From Pseudomonas sp. S37 (GTDB lineage: Bacteria > Pseudomonadota > Gammaproteobacteria > Pseudomonadales > Pseudomonadaceae): a DNA stretch of 64,000 bases. The stretch lies in contig NZ_JACVZC010000004.1 of NCBI RefSeq assembly GCF_016658545.1, forward strand, positions 1 through 64,000. Direction: 5' to 3'. The notes below the pieces were generated by a model. The model was given only the letters and a program-made list of their open reading frames with translations. It was not told where the DNA came from and made no database searches. Below are positions 56,266 through 63,416 of this stretch, one piece after another; position 1 is the first letter of the stretch, and each line of letters starts with the position of its first letter. Position numbers and translations under genes: made by a program.

Positions 56266-58541
56266 GCCTCAATCTGATCGAGTGGGGCACCACACTCGCA
56301 GAGGGTGCGCAGGCACTGTCACTACCCTTGTCTAAAGAGGTTTATCGGGCATGCGAAAGGCATGAATACTTCCAGATCCAGGAGGTTCGGTCACTTTCAG
56401 ACGGCGCAGGCTTAACCGAGATAATTGTGGTTAAGGCCGGCGACGGCTCGGTCGGCGCCCACAACCCAAACGGGATCTTGCGCAAGGAGTGGCTTGCGCT
56501 CACTGTGAACATGCAGGAAGACCCACCCGTTGGAGTGAGAGTTTTAAGGAAAGAGTTCCCAGTCCTAGGTCATCAAAATTACACACGTACTGGTGAGCCC
56601 CTTTCCTTATGCCTGTACAACAGTACCTGGACAGAGATTCAGCGCTCATGGACACCTCAAAAGTTTCTCGCTCGGGTGCTTTGGTGGTTAAGAGAGTCAG
56701 CGGAAAACTCGCTCCACCAAGGCGACCAGCCGTTGGAACAGCTGTTCTTCAATACACCGTTTCAAATAATCTTGCCAGCCAGACATGCCCAGGAGTCTTT
56801 GAATACTGCCCGCCGCTTGATTCTTGTGGAAGCCGAGTCAGGTAGCACTGAGGTAACCACTTACCTTGGATACTACGTAGATGCAAGCGCAGCAACAGCT
56901 TTGGGAATGAAAGGCATACCTACCCTTCGTGTTAACTTGCCGCCCGTTGAAAGCTCGCGCGTCGAGCGTTTCCCAGCGACCCTCGGCGACCTTGAACAAT
57001 GGGTGAAAAAACGTGGGGGCTCCTTCTTTGACGAGCTTGCCAAAGCAATCAAACAGTTACTTGCGGTCACTGATCTTTCATCCAAGGAACAGCGTCCAAA
57101 ATGCGTCCTGATTTTGCTATCTGTTCCTCGGCTCCGTAACGGCAAAGTGGATAAGGTTGACGACCTTGCTTACTGGGTCACCAGTTCACTGCTAGAGCTC
57201 GGTGAAGCTTGTGGTTTATTGTTTTATGATCAATACCAAGGTAAGTGGAGCGCCATCGAACTTGTAGGCCATGCACTAGAGGAACGATGGAAAGCGATAT
57301 CGATTCTTCCGACTCAATTACGATATAAGCTGGACAAGCCGCTCATCCGGTCACTGTCACGGCTAGATTCTACGAGTTCTGAGTTTCAAGGTATTGTAGC
57401 CGGTGTTGGTGCTCTTGGCAGCGCCATGGTGGAAATTTGGACAAGAGAGGCTTGGGGTCAATGGACTTTGATCGATCCGGATCAAGCCATGCCCCACAAC
57501 CTGACACGACACATCATTCTGGATCCATCGATCGGGGCCCCGAAAGTTAAAGCTGTTAAAAATATCCTGGATCAAATATTTCCTGAACAACCACCGCACG
57601 TGGCGATTGATGCTAGCGTTGTCGATGAAAATGTGGACATCTCGGCAGCACTAAACCATGCAAGCTTACTGGTGGACGCCACGACAACGTTGCACGTGCC
57701 GAGAGAGTTGGGTGAACGTAGCGGAACCCCTCGTACCGTAAGCGTATTCCTATCTCCTTCGGGGATGAGCTCAGCATTGCTTCTTGAAGCCTATGACAGA
57801 GGCATCCGCATATCGAGTATTGAAGCACAATACTATCGTGCGATACTCGAATCGCCTTGGGGTGAACTCCACCTCGACGGCCACAGCAAAGGTGAATGGG
57901 TTGGGAATGGGTGTAGAGATATTTCGCTTCAGCTTTCAGTCGAGCTCATTCGCCTTCACGCATCATTGCTAAGTCGTCAGGTAAGGCTTAGTCATGCCAA
58001 GCCGGAAGCGAGAGCGTGCGTTTGGGAGGTAGACGACGAAACCGGCGCGGTCGGGGCACACGAAATAACTATTTTTGCTTCGAAGGAGGCACGTTCGGAC
58101 GGCTGGACAGTCCGCTGGGATGAAGGATTTATTGAACAAATCCGCAGCCTTAGATACCAAGCACTACCGAATGAAACGGGGGGAATCTTGCTTGGTTACA
58201 CTGACCACCAGTTAAAAACGATCAGTATTGTCAAAGGCATGCCAGCTCCTCCCGATAGTATATCCACACCTACATCCTTCATCCGAGGATACGAGGGACA
58301 GGAAGAAGTGTTGCTTGAGACTCGCCGAAGAACGGCTGGGATTGTCGATTACATCGGTGATTGGCACTCTCACCCACCCAGGCACTCGTCCCGCCCAAGC
58401 TCAGATGATATGAATCTACTAGCATCTTTAGCCCTGACAATGGCAAATGATGGATTGCCAGTTGTCATGTTCATCATGGGAGAAACCGATTGCACAGTCT
58501 CTATCGGATCATGCTTTGAAGAATTCATGGATAAGCCATGA
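56262..58541 (+). CDS. E2-E1-JAB triple-domain ubiquitin-conjugation-like protein
   Basis: Protein of 759 aa. Residues about 1-165 are E2-like, with candidate catalytic Cys117 in GEPLSLCLYN. About 180-360 is a linker domain. About 370-580 is a ThiF/E1 fold: GVGALGS loop (G381, G383, G386), acidic LID405PD, NLTR416 and D472. About 625-745 is a JAB/JAMM isopeptidase with Glu638 (NETGGILLG), H702-S-H704, S713 and D716 zinc residues complete. It could thus activate, transfer and remove a modifier. GTG start 56262 overlaps the MBL stop. Confidence 0.9.
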   Translation: MSLNLIEWGTTLAEGAQALSLPLSKEVYRACERHEYFQIQEVRSLSDGAGLTEIIVVKAGDGSVGAHNPNGILRKEWLALTVNMQEDPPVGVRVLRKEFPVLGHQNYTRTGEPLSLCLYNSTWTEIQRSWTPQKFLARVLWWLRESAENSLHQGDQPLEQLFFNTPFQIILPARHAQESLNTARRLILVEAESGSTEVTTYLGYYVDASAATALGMKGIPTLRVNLPPVESSRVERFPATLGDLEQWVKKRGGSFFDELAKAIKQLLAVTDLSSKEQRPKCVLILLSVPRLRNGKVDKVDDLAYWVTSSLLELGEACGLLFYDQYQGKWSAIELVGHALEERWKAISILPTQLRYKLDKPLIRSLSRLDSTSSEFQGIVAGVGALGSAMVEIWTREAWGQWTLIDPDQAMPHNLTRHIILDPSIGAPKVKAVKNILDQIFPEQPPHVAIDASVVDENVDISAALNHASLLVDATTTLHVPRELGERSGTPRTVSVFLSPSGMSSALLLEAYDRGIRISSIEAQYYRAILESPWGELHLDGHSKGEWVGNGCRDISLQLSVELIRLHASLLSRQVRLSHAKPEARACVWEVDDETGAVGAHEITIFASKEARSDGWTVRWDEGFIEQIRSLRYQALPNETGGILLGYTDHQLKTISIVKGMPAPPDSISTPTSFIRGYEGQEEVLLETRRRTAGIVDYIGDWHSHPPRHSSRPSSDDMNLLASLALTMANDGLPVVMFIMGETDCTVSIGSCFEEFMDKP

Positions 58542-58603
58542 AAGCGGCAACGGCATGTCCCTGATACCGATGCCTCTACTGGAAGAAGCGACCTAATTAT
58601 TGG

Positions 58604-58676
58604 CACGCCCGAAGCCCGAAAAAAAGAGCCAGAGACTTCGAGCAACACCCCTAAACCGCCCTCGGGCGGTTTTTCT
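58604..58676. repeat. Direct repeat, right copy, bracketing the cassette
   Basis: GCACGCCCGAAGCCCG, AAGAGCCAGAGACTTCGAGC and GGGCGGTTTTT match the left copy at 53115-53185. It starts 62 nt after the E2-E1-JAB stop and contains the operon terminator. Confidence 0.75.
58655..58676 (+). terminator. Rho-independent terminator of the MBL-E2E1JAB operon
   Basis: ACCGCC-CTCG-GGCGGT followed by TTTTCTC. Perfect stem 113 nt after the stop. Confidence 0.88.
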
Positions 58677-58736
58677 CACTACACTTCAAAACCACCTGCA
58701 GATGGTCTGCGTAATGTGGCGAGCGCTACGCTCCGA

Positions 58737-59246
58737 CTATCCCACCCACGGGAAGCAACCTTTCACCACCCCCATTTGGTGCCAGGTGCTGATGTCATCG
58801 GAAGTCATCGCCTCAATATATCTGAAGCCTTTATCTTTCAAACGGTCAACGTATTGATCCCTGCACCGCAGGCGAACACTTTCTTTACCTAAGCTCTCAA
58901 AGTGATCGAAAGCACGACCTAGCAAAGTTCCAATTGAGATAACCTCGCTACCAGGATCATCAACCGCAACTGATCTGATATGAGCATATCGTGCGCTTGG
59001 CCCTTGATTGCATTGATCCCTGAAGCCCTCTTCCGTGATGAAATCGTCATCCGAATGGCCAAAATGAACAAAACCTACCAAATCTCCATCCTTTTCTAGG
59101 ACGAGGAAATTTTCAGGTCGCTGTTCAATCCATTCTTCAAAATCGTCCAGTGTCGCCGTCCCATCACCCAACCAAGAGCGATGCTCAATGCGATGACAAT
59201 TCAGCGCGTCGCTAGGTGTAATGGTGCGGATTTCGTAATCGGACAT
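58737..59246 (-). CDS. GNAT-family N-acetyltransferase
   Basis: Protein of 169 aa with the GNAT layout: MSDYEIRTITPSDALNCHRIE, NFLVLEKDGDLVGFVHFG, HIRSVAVDDPGSEVISIGTLLGRAF (acetyl-CoA loop region, degenerate Q/RxxGxG/A) and VDRLKDKGFRYIEAM. Substrate unknown. ATG 59246 follows AAGG; the frame is open further upstream but unsupported. Outside the repeat bracket. Confidence 0.78.
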   Translation of the reverse strand: MSDYEIRTITPSDALNCHRIEHRSWLGDGTATLDDFEEWIEQRPENFLVLEKDGDLVGFVHFGHSDDDFITEEGFRDQCNQGPSARYAHIRSVAVDDPGSEVISIGTLLGRAFDHFESLGKESVRLRCRDQYVDRLKDKGFRYIEAMTSDDISTWHQMGVVKGCFPWVG

Positions 59247-59743
59247 GTCAAAGCCTTGCTGAGGATCGAAGGCGTAATGGTAAATCGCCAGCGCGCTAAG
59301 CGCATCAGCTGAAAGCATGGACAAGCAGGTGCTGAGGCTAAGACAGGCAATCGGCTGAAAAGCTGGACGCTGCGAGAGCGCATTCGCGAGGGTAATGCGG
59401 GACGTAGGGTAACGATGTTGGGTGGAAACCTTACGCCAAATAAGCTCTCCACCTACCAATTCTGGCTATGTACACGGCTACTGTTCAACCAAGGCAAAGA
59501 CCTTCAGCAGAAACAGATACGTGCGGCTACCGGCAGGGCTGGAACATCCAGCAGCTGCTGCGTAACGCGGGAGTCTCCCTGTACGGCTTAGATCCAGTCT
59601 TCTTCGCGATGGGTCATTTGTGTGCTCCAGAGAGTGGTATCGCCTCTACCCTAGCCTACGGATCGAAAGGTTTCAATGGCCTCGCAGCGCTCGGCGCCCC
59701 GAATCGCCATCGAGCGGGCACGCCTATGCCTCAACATGGCAGA
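59247..59743. other. Gene-free stretch, nothing recognised
   Basis: About 500 nt between the GNAT gene and a minus-strand hypothetical. A 95-codon plus-strand frame (59468-59755) has no ribosome-binding site and reads like non-coding sequence. Composition is closer to the chromosome than most of the island. Confidence 0.5.
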
Positions 59744-60058
59744 TCACGATTTTAACGACGTGAACCAATCCGCATAGGGCGTGTTGGTGACCTTGTGCCG
59801 GTTATAGTCAGGACTACCGTCAGTCCACCAGACGGGGCCTCGCTCTCCCAAGGCTATCTTGGCGATGTTAATCGCCTCCCTTGCGGACTTGAGGGCGTTA
59901 TCGTCCAGATCAGATTTCGCCTGCTTCACATCTCGCCTGGCGCGCATGAGCTCCTTCACAAGCTTCTGGCGCTCCTCGTCAGGCAAGGATGGGTTGGAGC
60001 AACGCCAGAGCCTTTTGTTGACAAGGAAATATCGGCCATCCGGTGTTATCGGATACAT
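59744..60058 (-). CDS. Conserved hypothetical protein (MYPITPDGRYF family)
   Basis: Protein of 104 aa: MYPITPDGRYFLVNKRLWRCSNPSLP, a Lys/Arg-rich helical middle and LGERGPVWWTDGSPDYNRHKVTNTPYADWF. I recognise this as a widespread uncharacterised small protein of proteobacteria with both ends conserved. GGAG lies 12 nt before the ATG. Function unknown. Confidence 0.78.
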   Translation of the reverse strand: MYPITPDGRYFLVNKRLWRCSNPSLPDEERQKLVKELMRARRDVKQAKSDLDDNALKSAREAINIAKIALGERGPVWWTDGSPDYNRHKVTNTPYADWFTSLKS

Positions 60059-60248
60059 CGCGGTTGTCTCCGCATTCGAGTCCTGAAGAGATGACTCATC
60101 ATCCTTGGTGCTCGTTTCAAACGGTTTCACAAGGGCATGGGCGTCCAAGGTCTCCTGGCAAGCAGGACTGACCAAGGTCAGAATCTGCATGTGGCAAACC
60201 TGGCACAGGCGAGTCAGCAAGATCCTATTCAGACAAGGACGATCATCA

Positions 60249-60875
60249 ATGCAACGAGTCAGGTTTGTTCGACATGGCGAGAGTGCGGCTAACGCGGGCC
60301 ATCCGAGCCGTGATCATGAAAGCATCCCTTTGACCGCCCTCGGCTTGCATCAGGCACAGACGGTGGCCAGGTCATTTTCGACTGCTCCTGACCTTATTGC
60401 CGCCTCACCCTTTGCACGAGCGCAGGCCACAGCCTTAGCAACAGCAGCTGCCTTCCCCTGCGCGCCTGTTGAGACTTGGCCGATCCAAGAGTTCACGTAT
60501 CTGGAGCCTACTCGCTGCGTCGACACTACAGTCGCTCAGCGGAAGGGCTGGGTAGATGAATACTGGCTGAAAGCTGATCCCGCACATCGCGACGGATGCG
60601 GCGCAGAGTCTTTCCTGGATTTTGTCGCTCGAGCGCAGGCCTGTCTCTATCGAATCGCTGAACATTCAGCCGCAGAAATCATCATTTTCTCCCATGGGCA
60701 GTTCCTGAACGCAATCGCTTGGCTGCTGGAAACCAAACCTCAGATTATCGATGGACGTGCCATGGCTGACTGGCGAAGATATGAAATAGATAATCACATC
60801 CCGAACTGCTTTGGTTTCTCCATTTCGAGGAGCGTTCCCGACGCACCTTGGGCACTCGGCAAACGCAATTACTGA
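60249..60875 (+). CDS. Histidine phosphatase family protein
   Basis: Protein of 208 aa with the phosphoglycerate-mutase-like RHG motif (VRFVRHGESAANAG), the ASPFARAQATA block and a distal SHGQFLNAI supplying the second His. Probably a small-molecule phosphatase. ATG 60249 begins right at the domain; the longer frame from 60105 is unsupported. Followed 18 nt later by the next gene. Confidence 0.85.
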   Translation: MQRVRFVRHGESAANAGHPSRDHESIPLTALGLHQAQTVARSFSTAPDLIAASPFARAQATALATAAAFPCAPVETWPIQEFTYLEPTRCVDTTVAQRKGWVDEYWLKADPAHRDGCGAESFLDFVARAQACLYRIAEHSAAEIIIFSHGQFLNAIAWLLETKPQIIDGRAMADWRRYEIDNHIPNCFGFSISRSVPDAPWALGKRNY

Positions 60876-60893
60876 GGAGCTAGACTGGCTTTT

Positions 60894-61226
60894 ATGGGAC
60901 TCAACGACTCCGACGATACATCTCCAAACGAGCTCACGGCACGGGAGGTTTACCAGGTGCTGCGCGAAGTCGTGCTTGGACGCCGGGGAATGACGAAGGT
61001 TGGCTCACAGACGTGGGACGACGTTTACGCCTGCCACTTTGAAGTGGATGTGGAAGGGTGGCGCATCTCGATTTACAACGATTGCGATGAGCTCGACTAC
61101 TGCGAACAGGCGGCGAGCCCAGGTGGGCAGCGATGGAATTTTGATCCAGGCGCTCGGACAGATCCAATTGCGCTGCTATCCGCTTGGGAGCATCAGAGCC
61201 TGGAGCGCATGTTAAAAGCGCTCTAG
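60894..61226 (+). CDS. Conserved hypothetical protein, DUF7693-like
   Basis: Protein of 110 aa: LTAREVYQVLREVVLGRRGM, DVYACHFEVDVEGWRISIYNDCDELDYCE, then a segment with WNFDPGARTDPIALLSAWEH. The pattern resembles a small family often found in Pseudomonas islands (possibly DUF7693; from memory, not checked). It follows the phosphatase and ends 9 nt before structured repeat copy 3. Confidence 0.65.
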   Translation: MGLNDSDDTSPNELTAREVYQVLREVVLGRRGMTKVGSQTWDDVYACHFEVDVEGWRISIYNDCDELDYCEQAASPGGQRWNFDPGARTDPIALLSAWEHQSLERMLKAL

Positions 61227-61234
61227 AAGCCCTC

Positions 61235-61344
61235 TGGCGCGCCCCGTTGGGGACGGCTGTCGTAAACCAAGCCACTGCGTGGCTCGGCCCTCCGGGCTCC
61301 CATCCTCGCACCTCCGACCCTCCTGGTCTGCGCGCTCCGCTTGC
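61235..61344 (+). repeat. Structured island repeat, copy 3
   Basis: GGACGGCTGTCGTAAACC, GAGCCA-type hairpin (AGCCACTGCGTGGCT), GGCCCTCCGGGC and CCCATCCTC then GCGCTCCGCTTGC, with about 15 nt inserted before the last block relative to copies 1 and 2. Confidence 0.8.
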
Positions 61345-61433
61345 TTATTGATTCGAACGCATTACCTAGGCTGCAGCAGAGGATATGATTGATGTTGTTG
61401 CATCCCACCAGCAGGGCATCTCAGGGCCCACCT

Positions 61434-61601
61434 ATGACCACAGACCCGAGTAAGGGAACCGATAAGCAGATCTCTGATGCATACGAACGTAAGCGAAATC
61501 GCGAGCGGCCAGCATTCTTAAGACAAGAGACGCTTGATCGCATTGCCAGTGATCACGCAAAAGAGCTTAGGGAGCTCGGTTCGCGTCAGGAGAAGCGTTG
61601 A
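61434..61601 (+). CDS. Small hypothetical protein
   Basis: A 55-aa, highly charged frame: MTTDPSKGTDKQISDAYERKRNRERPAFLRQETLDRIASDH... Helical and hydrophilic. AGGG lies 11 nt upstream; the frame is open to 61389. The SDAYERK...RPAFLR pattern looks protein-like but I recognise no family. Confidence 0.45.
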   Translation: MTTDPSKGTDKQISDAYERKRNRERPAFLRQETLDRIASDHAKELRELGSRQEKR

Positions 61602-61674
61602 TGAGCCTCTGCTAACCCACTTCAATTGGCCCGGGAAGCCGAAACTGCAGCCGTCCTCCGAGCTAGACGCTCCC

Positions 61675-61902
61675 CTAATGACACCCAGGAGTTGGGCCAC
61701 CGAGCGCACCCAGCTGATAGTCCGTCACTGCTTGAAATTGGTGCTCAGCAATTAGCCGTAAGCGCTCCAGTTCTGCACCTGTCACCCCTCCCGCTTCGGC
61801 TTCGTGATACCGCCTCATAGCCTCCACGGCCTGGGCGTACATGGGGTCGTCTGGCATCAACGCTCTGCTGAGATCCTTCCGCTTCATCGTCATTTCGCTC
61901 AC
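61675..61902 (-). CDS. Small hypothetical protein, last of a three-gene unit
   Basis: Protein of 75 aa starting at GTG 61902, which overlaps the stop of the upstream gene (GTGA), a sign of coupling. MKRKDLSRALMPDDPMYAQAVEAMRRYHEAEA is helical; the rest contains a putative helix pair. No family recognised. Confidence 0.55.
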   Translation of the reverse strand: MSEMTMKRKDLSRALMPDDPMYAQAVEAMRRYHEAEAGGVTGAELERLRLIAEHQFQAVTDYQLGALGGPTPGCH

Positions 61903-62135
61903 GTCGGGATAGGAGGACTTGTGTCGATAACGACCACTTGATGCTTTTCGGGATAAGGATCGTCAGGCTCCCCGAGGAACCAGCTCAGCGACTCATAACC
62001 CATGATTCGTCCTTCGCGGACGACGTCTGAATAACACGCAACAGCGTCTTCCAATGCCGAGCAATCGGATCTTGGAATCAGAACAGGCAGCTCAGGATCG
62101 TATTTTCGGAGCTCCTCTATCAACTCACCCACGTT
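61899..62135 (-). CDS. Small hypothetical protein, middle of a three-gene unit
   Basis: Protein of 78 aa. VNVGELIEELRKYDPELPVLIPRSD resembles the N-terminus of short phage-type proteins (xVxELixxLxxxpxdxxV), followed by DAVACYSDVVREG and a hydrophilic tail. I chose GTG 62135 because GAGG sits 7 nt upstream. Function unknown. Confidence 0.6.
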   Translation of the reverse strand, partial: NVGELIEELRKYDPELPVLIPRSDCSALEDAVACYSDVVREGRIMGYESLSWFLGEPDDPYPEKHQVVVIDTSPPIPT

Positions 62136-62256
62136 CACACTGTTGTCCTCGAATGCTGGCCATGTGCAGGCCGATGGTGATGTCATTCAAGGTATATGCC
62201 CAGTCCTGAACGTCAAGGTCACCACTCCCCTCGCTGGACAGTTCGAAGACCGACAT
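62125..62256 (-). CDS. Micro-protein, possible first gene of the unit
   Basis: A 43-aa frame, MSVFELSSEGSGDLDVQDWAYTLND..., with GGGAAA 8 nt before the ATG, overlapping the next start by 11 nt. Acidic. Support is the spacing and coupling only. Confidence 0.35.
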   Translation of the reverse strand: MSVFELSSEGSGDLDVQDWAYTLNDITIGLHMASIRGQQCERG

Positions 62257-62280
62257 GATAGTTTCCCGCGACCGATGTAT

Positions 62281-62407
62281 CTGGATCGGGCGGTCGGCTC
62301 GCGAAGGCCTCAGTGCCACAGGTTGTTATACCCTTCTCAACGCACGCATTTCGACAATAGTCAGCGGGCAGCCGACGCCTCGACGTTATTGGAGAACTGC
62401 CAATGCG
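62281..62407 (+). repeat. 125-bp leader repeat, copy B
   Basis: Direct repeat of 49628-49750, ending at the start codon of the second recombinase-like gene. Includes the TATTGGAGA ribosome-binding region. Confidence 0.8.
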
Positions 62408-63389
62408 CGTACCAGTACATCCGAACGACCTCCTCCGTAACACTGGCCTGAAAAAGATCGCCAAAGACCTGCAAAAGCTGTGGCGTGGCCCAAACCCACT
62501 CACCCACACATCAGCCCTGGAGCTTCTTGCCCAAGGACTTGGCTACAGCGGCTACCAGGATCTCGCGGCTTCCGCGACAGAGCAGATGCCAGCAGGTACC
62601 TTCCCAAGTCAGTCTGCCGTGAAGCAGGCCCTGATGCTCTCCATCAAAGCGGCTATGACACCCAGCGACTGGTTTTCCTCAGACCAAGCGGCGATGGCGC
62701 AGATGATAAAGTCGCTACGCTTTCGCGCCCTCTCGGCCTTCAAGGTACCGAGTAGCGTTTTCCAGCCGCCACGTCATGGTGAACCGTCCAGTGGGTCGGA
62801 TATGCGGGTCTTGAGGGATCGAATGGCGAGGTCAGCACAACAGCTCTCCTCCCAATTGCTAACCGGTGAAGAACTCGAAGCTCTCAGCAGGGCCATCACG
62901 GCCACGGAGAGCCTGCGTGATCAGGCACTGATGAGCTGCATGATGGCCGGACTGCGGACAGGGGAATATCTAAGGGCGAGGCCCAGCGACTTTTCTGTAG
63001 ATCAGGAGCGCTCCCTCTTTGTTTCTCGTGGCCCCAAAAAAGCGCGAGTCACAGTGCCTCACAAATACTGGACACCCATCAGCCGCTTCATCACTACCGC
63101 GAACCTGGAAGAGAACGCCCTTCTGTTCCAATCCAAAAGAAGCCCAGACATTTCCATGTCGCCTTTGGCCCTCAGAAAAGTGTGCGAAGCTTGGGCAGAT
63201 AAAGCTGGCATTGATCCAGCCAAAGTCAGTCCTCTCACGATTCGTATGTCCGTAAAGTGGAACGCAGCTATGAAGGTGGCCAGCGGGGTTAATCCGCTTT
63301 CAAGGGTGGAAATGCAAATGGGCCATTGGCCCGTATTGATGACAATGCGTTACCTGGACGGCACCTTGAAGACCAAGCGAAGTGATTGA
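62403..63389 (+). CDS. Tyrosine recombinase/integrase-like protein
   Basis: Protein of 328 aa. An N-terminal domain (1-60, TSALELLAQGLGYSGYQDL) is shared with the gene at 49746. The C-terminal catalytic region has Arg-I in MAGLRTGEYLRARPSDF, LTIRMSVKWNAA with the second Arg, QMGHWPVLMTMRYLDG with the GH and Tyr. The His of the HxxR box is replaced (LTIR), so activity may be altered. Directly followed by the HAD gene (27 nt). Confidence 0.75.
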   Translation: MRVPVHPNDLLRNTGLKKIAKDLQKLWRGPNPLTHTSALELLAQGLGYSGYQDLAASATEQMPAGTFPSQSAVKQALMLSIKAAMTPSDWFSSDQAAMAQMIKSLRFRALSAFKVPSSVFQPPRHGEPSSGSDMRVLRDRMARSAQQLSSQLLTGEELEALSRAITATESLRDQALMSCMMAGLRTGEYLRARPSDFSVDQERSLFVSRGPKKARVTVPHKYWTPISRFITTANLEENALLFQSKRSPDISMSPLALRKVCEAWADKAGIDPAKVSPLTIRMSVKWNAAMKVASGVNPLSRVEMQMGHWPVLMTMRYLDGTLKTKRSD

Positions 63390-63416
63390 AATGTGACGAT
63401 CAGGGTGGGAGCGATG

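Larger units (their letters stand above)
46677..63416. mobile_element. Accessory island (left boundary seen, right boundary not)
   Basis: From the DUF808 breakpoint rightwards, REP elements vanish, GC falls, and genes become small, mostly uncharacterised and mixed in strand. Two tyrosine-recombinase-like genes, a repeated 100-bp structured element and a repeat-bracketed defence-like cassette are present. The right limit is not visible; the coordinate given is only the last clear accessory gene. Confidence 0.7.

Noticed and set aside
53256-58541. Type II CBASS
   Set aside because: No CD-NTase gene is present, and the domain order E2-E1-JAB in one chain differs from the separate Cap2 (E1-E2 fusion) and Cap3 (JAB) proteins.
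53256-58541. Bil (bacterial ISG15-like) system
   Set aside because: Bil has separate ubiquitin-like, E2, JAB and E1 genes. Here there is one fusion and no ubiquitin-like gene.
59468-59755. 95-codon plus-strand frame
   Set aside because: No ribosome-binding site, no recognisable domain, and its end overlaps the well-supported minus-strand gene.
49326-61344. A classical integron
   Set aside because: No IntI-type integrase with its extra domain is seen. The repeats are too far apart, one neighbouring gene pair is in reverse orientation, and the attC core (RYYYAAC/GTTRRRY) was not clearly identified.
61389-61433. Longer start for the 55-aa gene
   Set aside because: The extra 15 residues look random and the later ATG has better spacing to AGGG.
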